A DNA stretch of 64,000 nucleotides, from contig JALIRH010000004.1 in assembly GCA_023055505.1 (NCBI GenBank), positions 16,363,368 through 16,427,367 on the forward strand, given 5' to 3'. The translations under genes and the position numbers were made by a program. This DNA comes from Callipepla californica brunnescens. Taxonomy: Eukaryota; Chordata; Aves; Galliformes; Odontophoridae. The notes under the pieces are model-generated. The model did no database searches. It was not told the DNA's origin and worked only from the letters and a program-made list of their open reading frames with translations. Positions 35,721 through 48,190 of the stretch are shown here, piece by piece (the stretch's first letter is position 1; each line of letters starts with the position of its first letter).

Positions 35721-35824
35721 AGATTAATGGAAAGGAAGCGTGGGTAAAGACAGAACCCAGAGGAGCCTGGCACCCAGCAGTGAAGGTTAGTAGAGAGCTG
35801 CGTGAGCTGTCCCAGCACAAGAAG
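35721..35824 (+). CDS. Candidate internal coding exon, function unknown
   Basis: A very strong acceptor precedes it: about 45 bases, nearly all pyrimidine, ending CTTCTTCTCTTCAACAG. Entered with two bases completing a codon, the frame is open for 34 codons. The residues run from INGKEAWVKTEPRGAW through WHPAVKV to ELRELSQHKK, a hydrophilic, protein-like composition. Two donors are possible, AAG/GTTAGT at 35785/35786 or AAG/GTTTGT at 35824/35825, both weaker than consensus. The other two frames stop early. No family is recognised. Pyrimidine tracts are common in introns, so confidence is low. Confidence 0.22.
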
Positions 35825-38800
35825 GTTTGTTTTGGCTAATTAAAAGCATCCAACTGTCTCTAGGAGACCTTAGCCCTCTGCAGGAATCAAATGGCTTGAT
35901 TTAAGTCCTGTCACAGTTCAGGGAAGAGCCTTGCACACAACTTGAAACTATTGCTTTGTTCAGTAATGTGAGCGGTTGGAACGTTTGGTCTATGGCTTTT
36001 CTGGTGTGTGCTGCAAGGTGGCAAGGACTGCTTAGAACAACAGTGTGTAATGAGACAGAGCCAAGCCCTTGGGCAAGTGAAGCTGTGATTGCTAAACCTG
36101 TAAAAACTCAAGAGAGAGTGCATTACTGCCACAGATCTCAGCAGATAGTAAGCAGATAGGAGCCATTATACCCCTCTGAGCTGAACTGGGGATGAGGGAG
36201 AATATCTGTGTAAACAACTTGGAGAAGAACAAGCATGGTGACAGTGTTTTAAAAATAAACAAAAACTGTGTCACTGCTTCTGCCCCAAAATGTGGGACTT
36301 CGTGCAGCATGAGGCTTTGAGTCCTCTCAGTGCTGACATGGGCATTAGCCAGTGGTATGTCCTGCCACTAGGCTGAATATTTCTTGAAGAGAAGGAATTA
36401 ATGACTGTTTTGGCTGAAGCTCTTTGTGTTACAAAAAAAAAAAAAAAGATTGTGCCGTGTGAGTTCTGTAGTGTCTGGTAGAAATGGATGTGTGTGAGTA
36501 AGCTGTCTTGCTGATGGTACCTTTGAGAGTCCAGACTGATGGATGGTACATCTTGCAAATGCTCAGTGGCAATTTGTTATTCTCTCTCCAGTGGAGTCGG
36601 TTCTATGTAGGACTGAAAGGTCTGCCAGAGACATTCACCAGCATGTGAAGCCGCACCTCAAAGCTAACTGCTCAGAGTAGATCTAGTGGATGGTGTTCTG
36701 CTTTTCTGTGTTTGCAGTCTTGCCTGTGTTAGGCCAGCTATGTCACCACAGCTAGCATAGCTCCATCAGCAGTTTTTCCTTCAGGATTTACCTACCAACT
36801 GTGGCCAGGAACATGCAGACACTGTGCTCTGACGTGCCTATGTTGTGATACAGATGAATGTGGTTGGATGATCTGTAAACACTGATGCGTGTTCTGATGG
36901 TGAATGTGTGCAAGCTGTTTGCACAGCGTTACTCATTTATCCCCCTGGTCTTTTCTGTGCTCCCTGCAAACTCAGCTGCCTCTCTATCACCCCTGATAAG
37001 CGGGTGTGTGATCTGAGACAGAGCCAGCAACCAGAGCTGAAGGCAGGCAGGAGTCCCACATGCATAGTTTGGGGGCAGCTTGGTTTCTTTCCTGATAAGC
37101 CTGTGCCTCTTGCGGCAGTGTAGAGCACACTCCTCTTAAACTGTAATCATAATCCTCTTTACAGCAGGCGCTGCTATCCCCACAGGAAGCATTAGCAATA
37201 TCACGAAGTGCGGAGACTCCATTGTTTTCCCCTAATCTGTGAAGGGAGCTGAGACAAGACAGAGGAAACTTTAACCTATTCCGTGCCTCAGTGGTAAATA
37301 ATTAGTTTTTTACTGTCTGTAAGAATGGAGGAAGCCTCTTAGTATAGATAAAGTAAGTGCAAGGCTCAAAGACTTATCTTGCTCTGTGGAATTCAGGAAA
37401 GGACATGTCCTTGGATTTGCCTGTCTGGCATGCCCTGTTTTTGTGTTTGGGAGAAATGAGTCTATTAAAGCTGCCCTAAGTGACTGCTGAGTGTAAGACA
37501 CCTCTTGCCAGGAAACGCCATAGCTACGCTTTTGTTTGAGGACCCTGAACAAAAGGCTGTGGATGCTTAATAATGTGCAAATTTGGGTGGGTGGGAAATA
37601 GAGAAGGTTAATAGGGCAGACTGACAGAGGAGGAGCTGAGCTTGGGAGAAGAGAGAAGGAATGCTGAGGACATGGCAGCACGCACAGGGAGGTAGAACAG
37701 GAGCAGCAGCCCCTTTTTGTCATGCTAAAGTTAATGTGGTCACCACTGGAAATTTTGGGGTAAGTGTAAGCTGTCTGCTGAAATAGCAGGATTTCCATCC
37801 ACGGGCTGTGAGAGGCCAGAGTGTGGCTCCACATCAGCTGTGGATGTGTGAGGCCTTGCTGCCTGAGCACTGCCAAGAGCAAATCTGTCATATGGGGAGC
37901 TGGCTGTGACAGCACGTGTGGGTGGGAATTCGCTTCGGGTCAGTGCTTTACGTTCAACAGACTCCTCTTTGCAAGCTGCATGCTATAAAATCCGTTGTGT
38001 CACATTTGGCTGTGTGCCGTGGGGCAGGCCTGGGAGCGGGGCAGGCCATGATGGAGGCCTGGGAGCCGCTCACGGTGTGCGGTGTCTGCGAAAGTTCTGT
38101 AATCAAACCACGACAACAGGAGCAAAGAAACAAAAGCCTCTCGAAACTAGCATAGAAAATGATCTGGAGAATTTGCTTTTTATTTTTCTCAAGAGCCCCT
38201 GGAGATGACTTCTTTTAAGGGAAAAAAATGTAGCTTTCAAGGTCGAGCCTTTTTTCCCGCTTTCTCTCCAGGCTTCAAAGGCAGCCAGCTGAGAGCTTCT
38301 TAGGAATGTTACATCTATTTGGAGCAACCTCAGATTGGAGGAAGGACACTTCTTCCTCTTCCAAGTGTCCACAGTGTCTGCCCAAATTACCTTGAGAGTG
38401 TGATAAACAAGAGCTGACCTCAGTGGGTATGGGTAGCATGAAACAGTAAAGGGTGGGAAGCCAGCCATGGGGAGTGGTGTTACGCAGGGGTGTTCACTTG
38501 CAGTGAAGGTTTTATTTTCCTGGTGCCTTAATAGAAAACCTTTTAATGTCTGTGCCTTGAAATAAAATTGATTCTGAAATTGAAACTGAAGAAATTGACT
38601 GAAATGTAAACTTGTAATGCCTGCCTGATTATCCTTGAACTCGTAGCTTTGGCTACTTCTGTAGCTTGCTGACATGTACTCTTTTTTTTCTTTTTATTGA
38701 ACTGCTTATCCTTTTCCTTTGAATCTTAGTCTGCATGTATCAAACAGTGAAATCAACTGGTTTTACTTCTTGACTTTAATGTCAAACTACCGTTTCTTCC

Positions 38801-39846
38801 TTGTGTTATCCAAAGCCTCCTGGCAGTAAAGGGGCTTTGGGTGGGGCACCTGACATGCTGCAGATAGAGGACAGAGCAGGCGGGACCAGGGTTATAATTC
38901 TGGAACTGGATGAATGCAGCTCTGCTGGTAATGGATGCAGGTTTCTTGCTGATTTTGGTGTAAAGCTGAAAAGTAGCATTGGTGAGAGCATTTAGAAATT
39001 TCCTCTGCAGTAGGACGTATGGACACAGTCTGCTCTCAAGCAGTCTTATTCATAACTGCCTGTTTACATCTCAAAAGTGTAACTGAACTGCAAATGGCTT
39101 TTGCACCAATTATTTCGCTCTTCCTTTTGAATAGATATGGGGAGTGGAGTTGTTGTTTATCCCATTTCCCCTGTGCAGCTAAAACTCAGCTTGTGCTGAA
39201 GCTGTTGTTTCCTCTGCGTTTGCCATACTGAGGCCAAGGTGTGAGATGTGAGATTTGTCGCGTGGGTACCCAGGTTGACAGTGACAGTTGTCTCACTGCA
39301 GATTGGGTGAGTGTAGTTCATTTTGTGTGTTTTTCTTTTAAACTAGGCTTCTTAAATGAAGTAGAGCAATATTTAAGCTTCTGAGTAAATAAGCAGAGCA
39401 CCCTGGCTTCATCTTGGCTAATCTATTTAACCTTCATCAGCCCAAATATTTACCCTAGGCATTGAATATCCAGGCAGGGTAATTTTGATGCTAAAACTCA
39501 TGCACTGAGAATGCTGTAGATTGACTAATCCTGCAGAATTCCTGAAATCCCTGTCTGTGTAAATAAACTTCCTATGTGAAGGATTATAACTAAATAAATG
39601 CCGTGAATTCAGATCAGCAGGGCAGATGTGTAGCAGTTGGCTCTCTTGTCTGCTTGCTTCTGTATTTATTTATTTTTAATAAGGATGCTCATCTTAGTAG
39701 TTTAAATAGATGTATAAAGAAAACTGCATAAACTGAAACAGAGTGCTGTCATATGTTTCAGGGAGAAAGTTTACCACTCTGTCTTTTTTGTTAGCAACTT
39801 TTCTTATATTTTTTAGATTTGTCAGCTTGATTTGCCTGGTCTGTGA
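35825..39846. other. Intronic non-coding stretch with long minus-strand frames
   Basis: No repeat is recognised apart from an A15 run at 36433-36447. Two of the longest open frames outside the CpG island lie here on the minus strand: 37310-37915 (201 codons) and 38103-38675 (190 codons). Neither shows a domain, a start context of note, or splice support. Confidence 0.45.
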
Positions 39847-39916
39847 TTTTTTTTTTTTTCTTTTCTTTTCTTTGTTTTTATTTTTGGGTTTTTTGGTTTT
39901 TTTTTTTTTTTTTTTT
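39847..39916. repeat. T-rich low-complexity tract
   Basis: T13 (39847-39859), then CTTTT units, then T20 (39897-39916), interrupted only by a few G, A and C. Read on the minus strand it is an A-rich tract. No flanking target-site duplication or retrocopy could be recognised. Confidence 0.95.
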
Positions 39917-42400
39917 GGAGGGAGTGATATTCCTGGTGAATGTGTTCTGGAGTTCTTTTTTTCCTTCTCGCAACTGGGCAACATAAAGGGGAGTTGATGA
40001 AATTGCTGTGTTGAAGATCCAGACATCACAGCTCAGTTGCTGAAGACCTGTCTTCCCATACTCCAGTTGCAGAGCTGAGCTCTCAGCATCTGGAATTGCA
40101 GCAGCAAAGTTGGCATCTCTGGAAGTCTGATCTGTTGTGTTTGCTGCAGGGAGGCCCCTGCGTAAACCCGTTGGTATGGGTATAGTGTAAGCAACCTCCT
40201 GAGCCATTTGGCTTCTGTCCTGTTACTATATTAATCATCTGTTCTTTGTGAGACTTGTTTCAAGTACAGACCTATCTGGGATCCTTATCTCCGGGGTGTT
40301 CTGTTAGTACCCCTTGATGTTGCCCTCTCTGTTATTTGAGATGGTTCCAGAGATGAGAAGGCTGTAAACACCTGGGGGAAAGGGATTAGTTGTCCCTGTT
40401 GTAAAGGGAATAACAAAGAAAAAGGGTGTAAAGTTAGAGATGTAAAATCAAAACTGTCTCCAGAGAACTTCCCAGCAGTGTTGTTTGTTATGTTCATGGA
40501 AAGCAAAGGTGTGTTCTGCCATCTGAGAGTTTTGAGAATAGCATGCAAAAATAACAAAGGAGAACGTGTGACTAGAGGGAGTTGTGTTCTGCAGGCAGAG
40601 AAGGGTCCCAGCCAATCTTACTCACCCTTTTCTACTTGTGAGGTAGAAAACTAGAAGGCAGAAATTGCCCGCGGTTTCAGGAAGATGTTTAGTCAGAAAC
40701 CTGTGCTGTGCGTGGCCACTTTCTCCTGGCAGATGATGCTCCCTGCTTGAAAAGGTCCAGCAGGGGAAGAATTGTACCTATTTTACTTGCCAGCATGCTC
40801 TGTAGGGAAATTTTCCCTTTATCCCATGTTGCATTCATCAGTCTTTCCAACACTCAGTCTGAGGAAGAATCACTGCAGCTAAGCAGCTAATCTCATTTCT
40901 GTCCTGAGATAAGATTGTTATCGGTGTAATTGTCTGTTTGCTCCCTCTCCTGAGTCTAATCAGTGTGGATTGTGCCAGTACCTCCTGGAGCAGAGCAACT
41001 GAGATGCTGATTGCCCTCAAAAGAAAGAAAATCCTCGGTGTATATTTAATGTAAACTTAGTTTTGTTAGACGTTCACGGGAAAATCGTCTGGAAATAACT
41101 TGCTCAGACATGTCTTGCCTGTTTCACAGTAATACATTTTGCTCTGGTTTAAACTTTCAAGGCAGGCAAGTTCATGTGGTGCACGCTGTGGTGAGGTTTT
41201 CAAAAGGCAGTGATGTACACCAGGGGAACTGGTACTTTCCCAAGCCCTGGGATAGAGCAAGTTCATGTTTGCGGAGAATGCATACTCTTAGATGTTGGTG
41301 TTATGGCCAACAAATAATTCTGAACAATTAGTATTTTTTTCCTTATTTCAAAGCAAATTGTGGTGGTGGGTGGATTTTGCTGGTGGGGATAAAGGAGGCT
41401 CAAAGATATTAATTTTTCATGTCTCTTTCAAGTTGGGACTGGAGCTTGTCTCTTGATGTATCAACCCAAGGAAGCACACTGTTTGGTCTCCTTTCAGTCG
41501 TGAGCAAACCATGCATAATGAAGCACTTAGGTGAGATACAGGAGTGCTATGTGCTCCCCCTGCTTTATGGATGAGAAAGCTGAGACACAGAGGCACCATG
41601 GGCCGCTATGGGAATTGCCAAGCCAGAGCTGCATGCAGCAAGATCAGGAATTCTGCAGCAGAGCCAGCAAAGCTAGCGGCAGCTTCTGATCCCATGCTGA
41701 GGCTGCCGTCCCCCAGGTCCAAAACCAACCCAGTACAGAAAGCAAAACATGTGTTTTGTGTCCAGTGGCCCTGCAGTTACAGAGCTGATGTCTGCCTCAA
41801 TCAACCCTGTATCTCTGGGTAGCTTAACAAAGCTCTATAGCTTTAGTGAAATACTTACAGCAAGCTTTAAGGGCAAGAGTGTAACACTGAAGAGAGTGCT
41901 CATAGCTGCTGACTTGTATGCGTCACAGATGAGAGCCACTGAGACTGTTTCACTCAATGAGGTTAAAAAGGCTGAATGAAAAGTACCCTTTCAGGTACAT
42001 GTGGAAGTCAAATTGGGACCTTGTAATAAATTGGTATGGCCACAGCTGCCTCAAGCCTAATGTGTGCTTGTCATGCTTACTGTGGGTACTCTGAAACTTT
42101 CACAGCATAGGTTGCTGCTTCCATTAGACCTAAAATCATTAATTACAATGGCTGCAGTGCCCCTATTAGAAGGAACCATAACCACTTCACATTTGCTGGA
42201 TGACTAAACTGCTATTGCTCTCCTCTTAACAAAATGAGAAACAGAAGTACACAGAGAGGGGAGGAGTAGTGTAAAGATGTATAGAAGCTATTTTTAACCT
42301 TGACTGTACCTCACTGAGGAGTTGATGGAAATGATGTTTAGAAATCTGCTTTTGGAGCTGTAGTCATGCAGATGCATCAGGCTGGCAAATAAATAGAGCT
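39917..42400. other. Intronic non-coding stretch
   Basis: No gene, RNA or repeat is recognised. Confidence 0.5.
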
Positions 42401-42420
42401 GTAGGTAGGTAGGTAGGTAG
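42401..42420. repeat. (GTAG)5 microsatellite
   Basis: Five perfect tetranucleotide units, followed by one partial unit. Confidence 0.97.
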
Positions 42421-42421
42421 G

Positions 42422-45400
42422 GTGCAGCATCTACCTAGCTGCAGATGTGGGTGTCCAGCAGTAGAGGTTGGAGTCCAGAGGGATCCTTGGTGTGGATTGT
42501 GGCCTCATGCATAGGAATGTACTGCTGCCCCACCAACTCTGCCTCCGCTGTGTGTGGCTTTGCATGGCTTTTTTTGAGGTTTGATTTCTTTTTTCCACTT
42601 GAAGTATGTTTTTGTCAGTCTTTGGTCCTTTAATGGGCCCCTCTGTTATCAGGCATCATGACTATACGTATGTTAAATGCACTTTGTTATCTGAGTTAAA
42701 GTCAGTGTTCATTCTTTGTGAGCAATTCACATTTCAGAACCTTGTCTCCAGATGTTTCTTCTGTAATGACACTGGGGCCGGTGCTGTTACTCACTTTGCT
42801 GCTTCTGCTGGCATGGCACTTTTGAGATATTGCTGGTTACAGTGGTGATGGTGTAACTGTACATTAAGGAGCTGTTGGCTGATTTACAGAAAGCATGCTT
42901 TTGGAGGCTAGAAGCAGCTTCTTCTTCCTCTGGGAGCTGCAGTCCCTGCCAGCTCTTCTTCCCCAGTATTAGCTCTGCAGTGCTCCCAGCGTGTGATACC
43001 CTCATGGGTCTGCTCCCTTATCTCATCCAGCTCACGGCTGCACTCGTCCTGCTTAATGCTACCCTCCTGGCTGTCACCCATGGTACTGCAGCTTTGGTGC
43101 TATTTTGAAGCTGCTACTTAAATATCCCTCTAACAGTCCCTGCATGTTCTACCTAGGACTTACCGGTGGTGAATCACAGTTACTCCTTAGAAAAATTACC
43201 CTTTTAAGTCTTTGAATCCTGTCCTTGTCTAACCTCCCTTTGCAGTATTCTGCGTCAAGGAGGTGCAGGGCTTTTTAGGGGCTCTGCGTGGGACAGTGGG
43301 TTGGTGAGCACTTGGGTTCATCACCAACAAGAGGATGACCCTGTGAACTGAGCGTTCTCTGGTAAGGGGACCCTACTGTGTAGATTTATGAAAGTATACC
43401 GTTAATCCAAACATGAGTGAAGTAAGTGTAGCACGAACTTGTCTCAAGTTACTATTACTGTTTCTGCCAGCTACCATAAAAAGCTTTTTCTAGACTCTAT
43501 TAGCAAGTGAACAGAAGGGATGTCACAGTGTTGTCAGCTTGGTCTCACCACGTCAGGGGTACATGACACAACTCTGGTGTTTCTGTACCCAAATTGATGT
43601 AAGTGGGTCTTTCCCATGCATTCTATGGCTGCAATGCCTCCTTTCAGTAGCTGGAGCTGTTAAATAAATGGAGTATTGGCCATAAACTAGTTCTGTTCAG
43701 GTGTAGCAATGGCCACACACAGTGCAAATGGAGGTGATTGGTCTAGTTAGATGATAATTTTAAGACGGACCATGTGGAAAGGTTTGTCAGCAGGGCCAAG
43801 AAGTAAGCCGTGTGCAAAGAGCAGTGCCAGACAACAGAAAGTAATAGATATTTCACTTACAACCTCTTAGGCATTGTTGTAAGACTGTATTAAAAGAAGG
43901 TGCTTTCCTAGCCCTGTGAATTTACCACTGACCCAGAAGCTCCCCAAGAACCTTCCAGAGAGGACCCTGGTCAGTAGGATCACTCCTGCTGTTTTGCTGT
44001 GGTCTATCTTCAGCTCTCATTGCATTTGATGAGATTGATACCTGAACAAGGGCTGTGGTCACCCCATTCAGTAATACAGATGGCTAGCTAGCTTCCTGAT
44101 GGCTTTTTGCTTTGTGTTTGCTGCTGCTTCCATCGTTAACAGCATAAAGTGGCATGGGGTGAAAATCAGCACTAATTTGGGAGCTTGATTGCCTGTGTAA
44201 TAAGCTTCTGTGTTATTCTTTGGCAAGAGCAGCAGCTAATATAAATTTTTTGCTGTCACTTCTGGATGGGCTGTGTAACAGCATCAAAGTTAATCCCTCA
44301 AAATTGCACTCCCTTGTAAATCTCTCTTCACGGATGAAGTGGGTGCAATTAGGTAGAAAGGTCCAGGACCGTTAGAACAAAATAAAAAATAATTAAAACT
44401 CTGAAGGACAAAAGCAGTCTGCCTGTGTATCACAGAGTCGTGCAGGATCTTCTTGCCTGTCAGCTCCAGAAAACAGACTCGTTGGCCACAGTGTTCCTGG
44501 GACTTGTTTGGCAGTGACAATGTATTCTGAGCTGACCATGTAGAAATTCCACTTTTTTGTATGTGCAAGGTAGGGACCCCAGGAGTTACTTGAAGCTGCT
44601 TGTGTCAGTTCTCTCTCGTTTCTTTTCTTTCAAGTACACACAGAATATTTAATATCGTTATTCCTGCCCGAGCCCTGGGAAATCAGAAGAAGATCATCAA
44701 GAGTCTGGTAATAGGCTAACAAAATCCCCAGCATATTTAATTAGAGATTATTCTTTTGATGTTTGGGTTTATTTTGATGCTTGTTTTTTATCAGGTTACT
44801 CTTGGGTAACCTTCTGTATACTGAACAACTTCCCTGCTTTCATGTATGTCAAAGGATCCTCAAGGTCTCAATGTACTAGTGTGATTAAATTACTTTCATT
44901 GTTAAATTTTAACAGCAATATTTTGGGGGAAGGAGCAGAGACAGTGGAAATACTACCTCTGTTGTGACATTCTGGGGGCTGTAGGATGGCTGACAGGTAC
45001 ACTCATGGTGATATCCCAGCTTAAAATCAGAACTTGTTGGGAGTCCATTCTGGTCTCTGTCTAGATGGGAATGATAAATAATTCAGTTCCTGTTCCACAC
45101 GTGGTGCAAACCATAAAAATATGTGAAACTAAGATGCATTGCTATTCTCATGGAACACAAACTATTCTTTCAACCCTGCTCTCTGCCTTTCTGTCAGCCA
45201 TTTCTGAACGAATGTTGCAGTCTACCTCTAGAATGCCAGGGATTATGCAGCCAGGTGCCAGACATGGCACGGAGCCAGAGGGATAGGAAAATGAAGGCTA
45301 AGGCAGCACTGGTGCTGGGTTTTCTTGGTGTGACTAAGAGGGTGTTTTTGACCATGAAAAGTACTGGAATAAATCACTAAATGGTTTCAACAACAACGGT

Positions 45401-46429
45401 AGTTTTGGCCTGTTTTTTTGGGGTTTTTTTTTTTGAGTGTAGAAATGGACAAAGAATGTGATGCAACATCTTGCTTTAAAATGTGTGACCAACCTGCAGC
45501 AAGGGCATATGTGTGCTGCAGTCTGCAGGTCTTGACAAGCTTGAAAACAGTGAATGATAGTTGAGAGCTGATGCTGAAGTATGGACAGTGTTAACCACAG
45601 GAATCACAGGAATGGTTTGCTTTCTCCTGATGTACTCATGGTGTATTCCAGGCTGCTGCTTGGGATGGCAGAGAGAATTCAGCTGTGCTGTACACCAAAT
45701 GGTTTGAGTGCTGAGTAGCTGCCGTATGCAGAATCCATCATCTCTTATGAGGGATGGGGATGTGAAGTAGCTGACTTCTGAAGAAAAGCTTTCTGCAGAT
45801 ACTTTTTTCCCACCCAACAACAAAGGTCTTGTTTGGGAATGCTTTTTGGCTGTGGTCCTTGTGACCCCTCTGGGAAATGCACTGTGCATTTGCTTGCACT
45901 CAGTGAAGGAAAAAGCGAAAGTAACACAGCTGTAGTGATTTACTACAAAGTTTTGAGGCTAATTGCCTCATATGTTTAATTAATAACTGACACATTCTGT
46001 CCCTCAAAGAACTTGGAGAACTTCCATCTGGACCCCTTGTGATTACAGCCTGGAAGCCATCCCTGTAATTAAGGAGTGGGCTATAGGAGGCCTGTTCCCA
46101 TTATGGGCAATTATTGTGCCTGCTACTTTTCTTCTTCCTTTCTTACAAAATGATGGAGGAAAGAGGGCTCAGAGGCTAATCGGACAGAAAACCTTGACTA
46201 AAGAGGTGCTTTGTGTTGGCCCATGGCAGAATGATGGGGTTATGTTTTGGTGCCAGCACTCTGAGGAGGCGGTCAGGAGGCAGCTTCTCCAAAAAGCAAA
46301 ACGTCTTGCACCAAATAGAAATATTTGTTGGTATTAATCAATGGTTTAAGGAGCAGATTTTTGCAAAGAAGTGGGCAACTGAATGTTTCTGCTGTTATTT
46401 ATTTCTCTCTCTTGCTCACAAGTTGAAAC
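42422..46429. other. Intronic non-coding stretch
   Basis: No gene, RNA or repeat is recognised. Only a short T-rich run occurs near 45413-45434. Confidence 0.5.
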
Positions 46430-46770
46430 TTTGGCAGGGTTTGACAGCTGCTTGTCTGCTGAGCCGGGCTGCTCGGCAGCCCCTGGAGCAGGGGATGCTG
46501 TGTCTTTAAGCCTTCCGTACAGTGCTGAAATGTTATGACAGAGCATCTCACAGGGGGATGCGGTTCCCATGGCAACCCCACACTGTAAGATAAGCAAACT
46601 GGATTTTTTTTCTGAGAGGTTCAAGAGCAAGGAAGGAATGAGGCGATCTGTCAGCGGGCGAGACTTGAAAAGAGGAAACCGTGTCCATTAATCCTGCAGC
46701 CCTGGCTGCTTTGTGTTTTAATTAGTGAATGTTATTACGGCAGACAGCATGGGCGCCTCACTCTGTTGTG
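46430..46770. promoter_or_regulatory. CpG-retaining enhancer-like block with RFX-type half site
   Basis: Within this block CpGs are retained more than in flanking intron. It holds GTTCCCATGGCAAC at 46563-46576, which matches the RFX X-box consensus (GTNRCCNNRGYAAC) at all but one position. A GATA motif (AGATAAG) lies near 46588, and 'ttaattag' and 'ccattaatcc' homeodomain-type cores lie at 46686-46730. Clustered motifs suggest a regulatory element; conservation cannot be tested here. Confidence 0.25.
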
Positions 46771-46817
46771 GGTTTTTGAGGGCTTTTTTGTTTGTTTCCC
46801 TTTTTACATCCCCAATT

Positions 46818-46832
46818 AAAAAAAAAAAAAAA
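46818..46832. repeat. A15 homopolymer
   Basis: Uninterrupted adenine run. Similar runs lie at 36433-36447, 16049-16066 and 56274-56289. Confidence 0.95.
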
Positions 46833-47166
46833 GGCTTTAATAAAAGCTTTACTAAAGCACTGAATGAAGGTCTGAAATAACAAAGCCTCAGGATCTCTGT
46901 TCCAGAGCCTGTATCCCAAGCCAGGGATGAGAAAAGCTTCCTGTTAGGAATGAATCTGCCATTCCCAGATTGGGTGCATCTTTTCGGTGTACTTTGTCTG
47001 CCTTACCGCTAATGCTTAGCAAAATGGAAATCTGCCTTACCCCTGCTGCCTCTGTAGCTATGGCAGTGGGAAGCAAAACAACGCAATTACCTCAGTCTTG
47101 TCCTCCCCAGCCTACCCAGACACATTACTTGTTACAGAGCTATCTTGCCTTCCTCTCTCTGCCTAG

Positions 47167-47204
47167 GGCAGTGGATACCTTTGGGTTCAGCAGTTAGCCC
47201 TTAG
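47167..47204 (+). other. Candidate 38-nt micro-exon
   Basis: It has good splice signals on both sides: acceptor CTTGCCTTCCTCTCTCTGCCTAG and donor CCCTTAG/GTGAGTACTG. One frame only (GGC AGT GGA ... CTT AG) is open through it, giving GSGYLWVQQLAL plus two bases; the other two frames end in TAG. It could be a coding micro-exon or a UTR exon. Pairing of two near-consensus sites 38 nt apart is less likely by chance than either alone, but no homology supports it. Confidence 0.33.
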
Positions 47205-48096
47205 GTGAGTACTGCTCTCTGCCCAAACACCCCACTTCTGAGAGGCAGGGCAGTGAGTGGGCAGCTCCCAGCCAAGCTGAGCAGCATCTCAGCACACAGG
47301 GGACCTCCTGTAGCAGTCAGCTCACCAGCTGGGTAGGGAACCACGCTGGTCTTGTGAGCACGCTGTTTGTAGGAGTTTGTTGTGGAAAATATTTTGACAG
47401 CCTTTATTTTTTGAAGACTTTTATATGTGTCACCAAACAATTAGAGTTAAAAAAGTAAATGTTATCCCAGCAGTGGTCTTGTCTGCTCAGTTCTGTGTCC
47501 ATCCCTTATGGAGTAATGCTTGCTCCTTGCATGGAATTAAAGCCTACTGTAAATCTAAAGGTGGAATGAAGGGAAAAGATTCTAGTCATATGAGAAATGA
47601 ATATTTGAAAAGTGTTCTTGACTCTTTACTACAAGCAGGGATGTCTTAGCTTGTGTTTGAGGGGCTTGTGCTTACGAGGAGTTCCTGTCTTTACTTTCCT
47701 GACAATGCCATCTTTTATACCCTTCCACCAAGATTTATCTGTATATATTTTTTTCCAAACTTTGGTGCAAAGTCCAAATATGTTAATGGGAATGCATTCC
47801 TCTGCTAGTTTGAATTTTCCCCACCCAGTAAGAGATGGAGAACTGATATCCTGTTCCTGTGACGAAGGATGAGAACTTCTCAAGGCTGGAGAGAGATGTG
47901 TGTCCTTATCCTTTTTCTTTGCGCATTCCCTGATTGACCATTAGATTTGAGATCTCCAGAGTGAGAATTGAATACGGCAGATAGCAGAGAGTTGCTGCTC
48001 TATGTCATGTACACATAAGGAGGGTCAGGGGATTTTCCTTCCCTGAAGTTTTCTACGTTGTTGTTCTCTGATGTTTCTCTCTTTCCCTCTGCCTAG
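47205..48096. other. Intronic stretch between two acceptor-like sites
   Basis: No gene or repeat is recognised. The stretch ends with the pyrimidine tract of the next acceptor-like site. Confidence 0.45.
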
Positions 48097-48190
48097 GGCA
48101 AAGGGGATGCCTTACATTGAATAAGCCAGGCAGCATCAGCATTTAGCTAAGAAACCCGTTCTTCACAGAACACTTCTAGCCATCATTCAG
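48097..48190 (+). other. Acceptor-led exon candidate (94 nt), weak donor
   Basis: The acceptor TTTCTCTCTTTCCCTCTGCCTAG is strong. The best donor downstream, CATTCAG/GTGTCTTAC, is poor. Frames contain stops within about 30 nt (for example TGAATAA), so any exon would be non-coding. Confidence 0.15.

Noticed and set aside
39847..39916. Poly(A) tail of a processed retrocopy on the minus strand
   Set aside because: No spliced coding similarity or target-site duplication recognised; CR1-driven genomes rarely make poly(A) retrocopies.
39694..40029. Lysine-rich minus-strand frame of 111 codons
   Set aside because: Artefact of the T-rich tract at 39847-39916.
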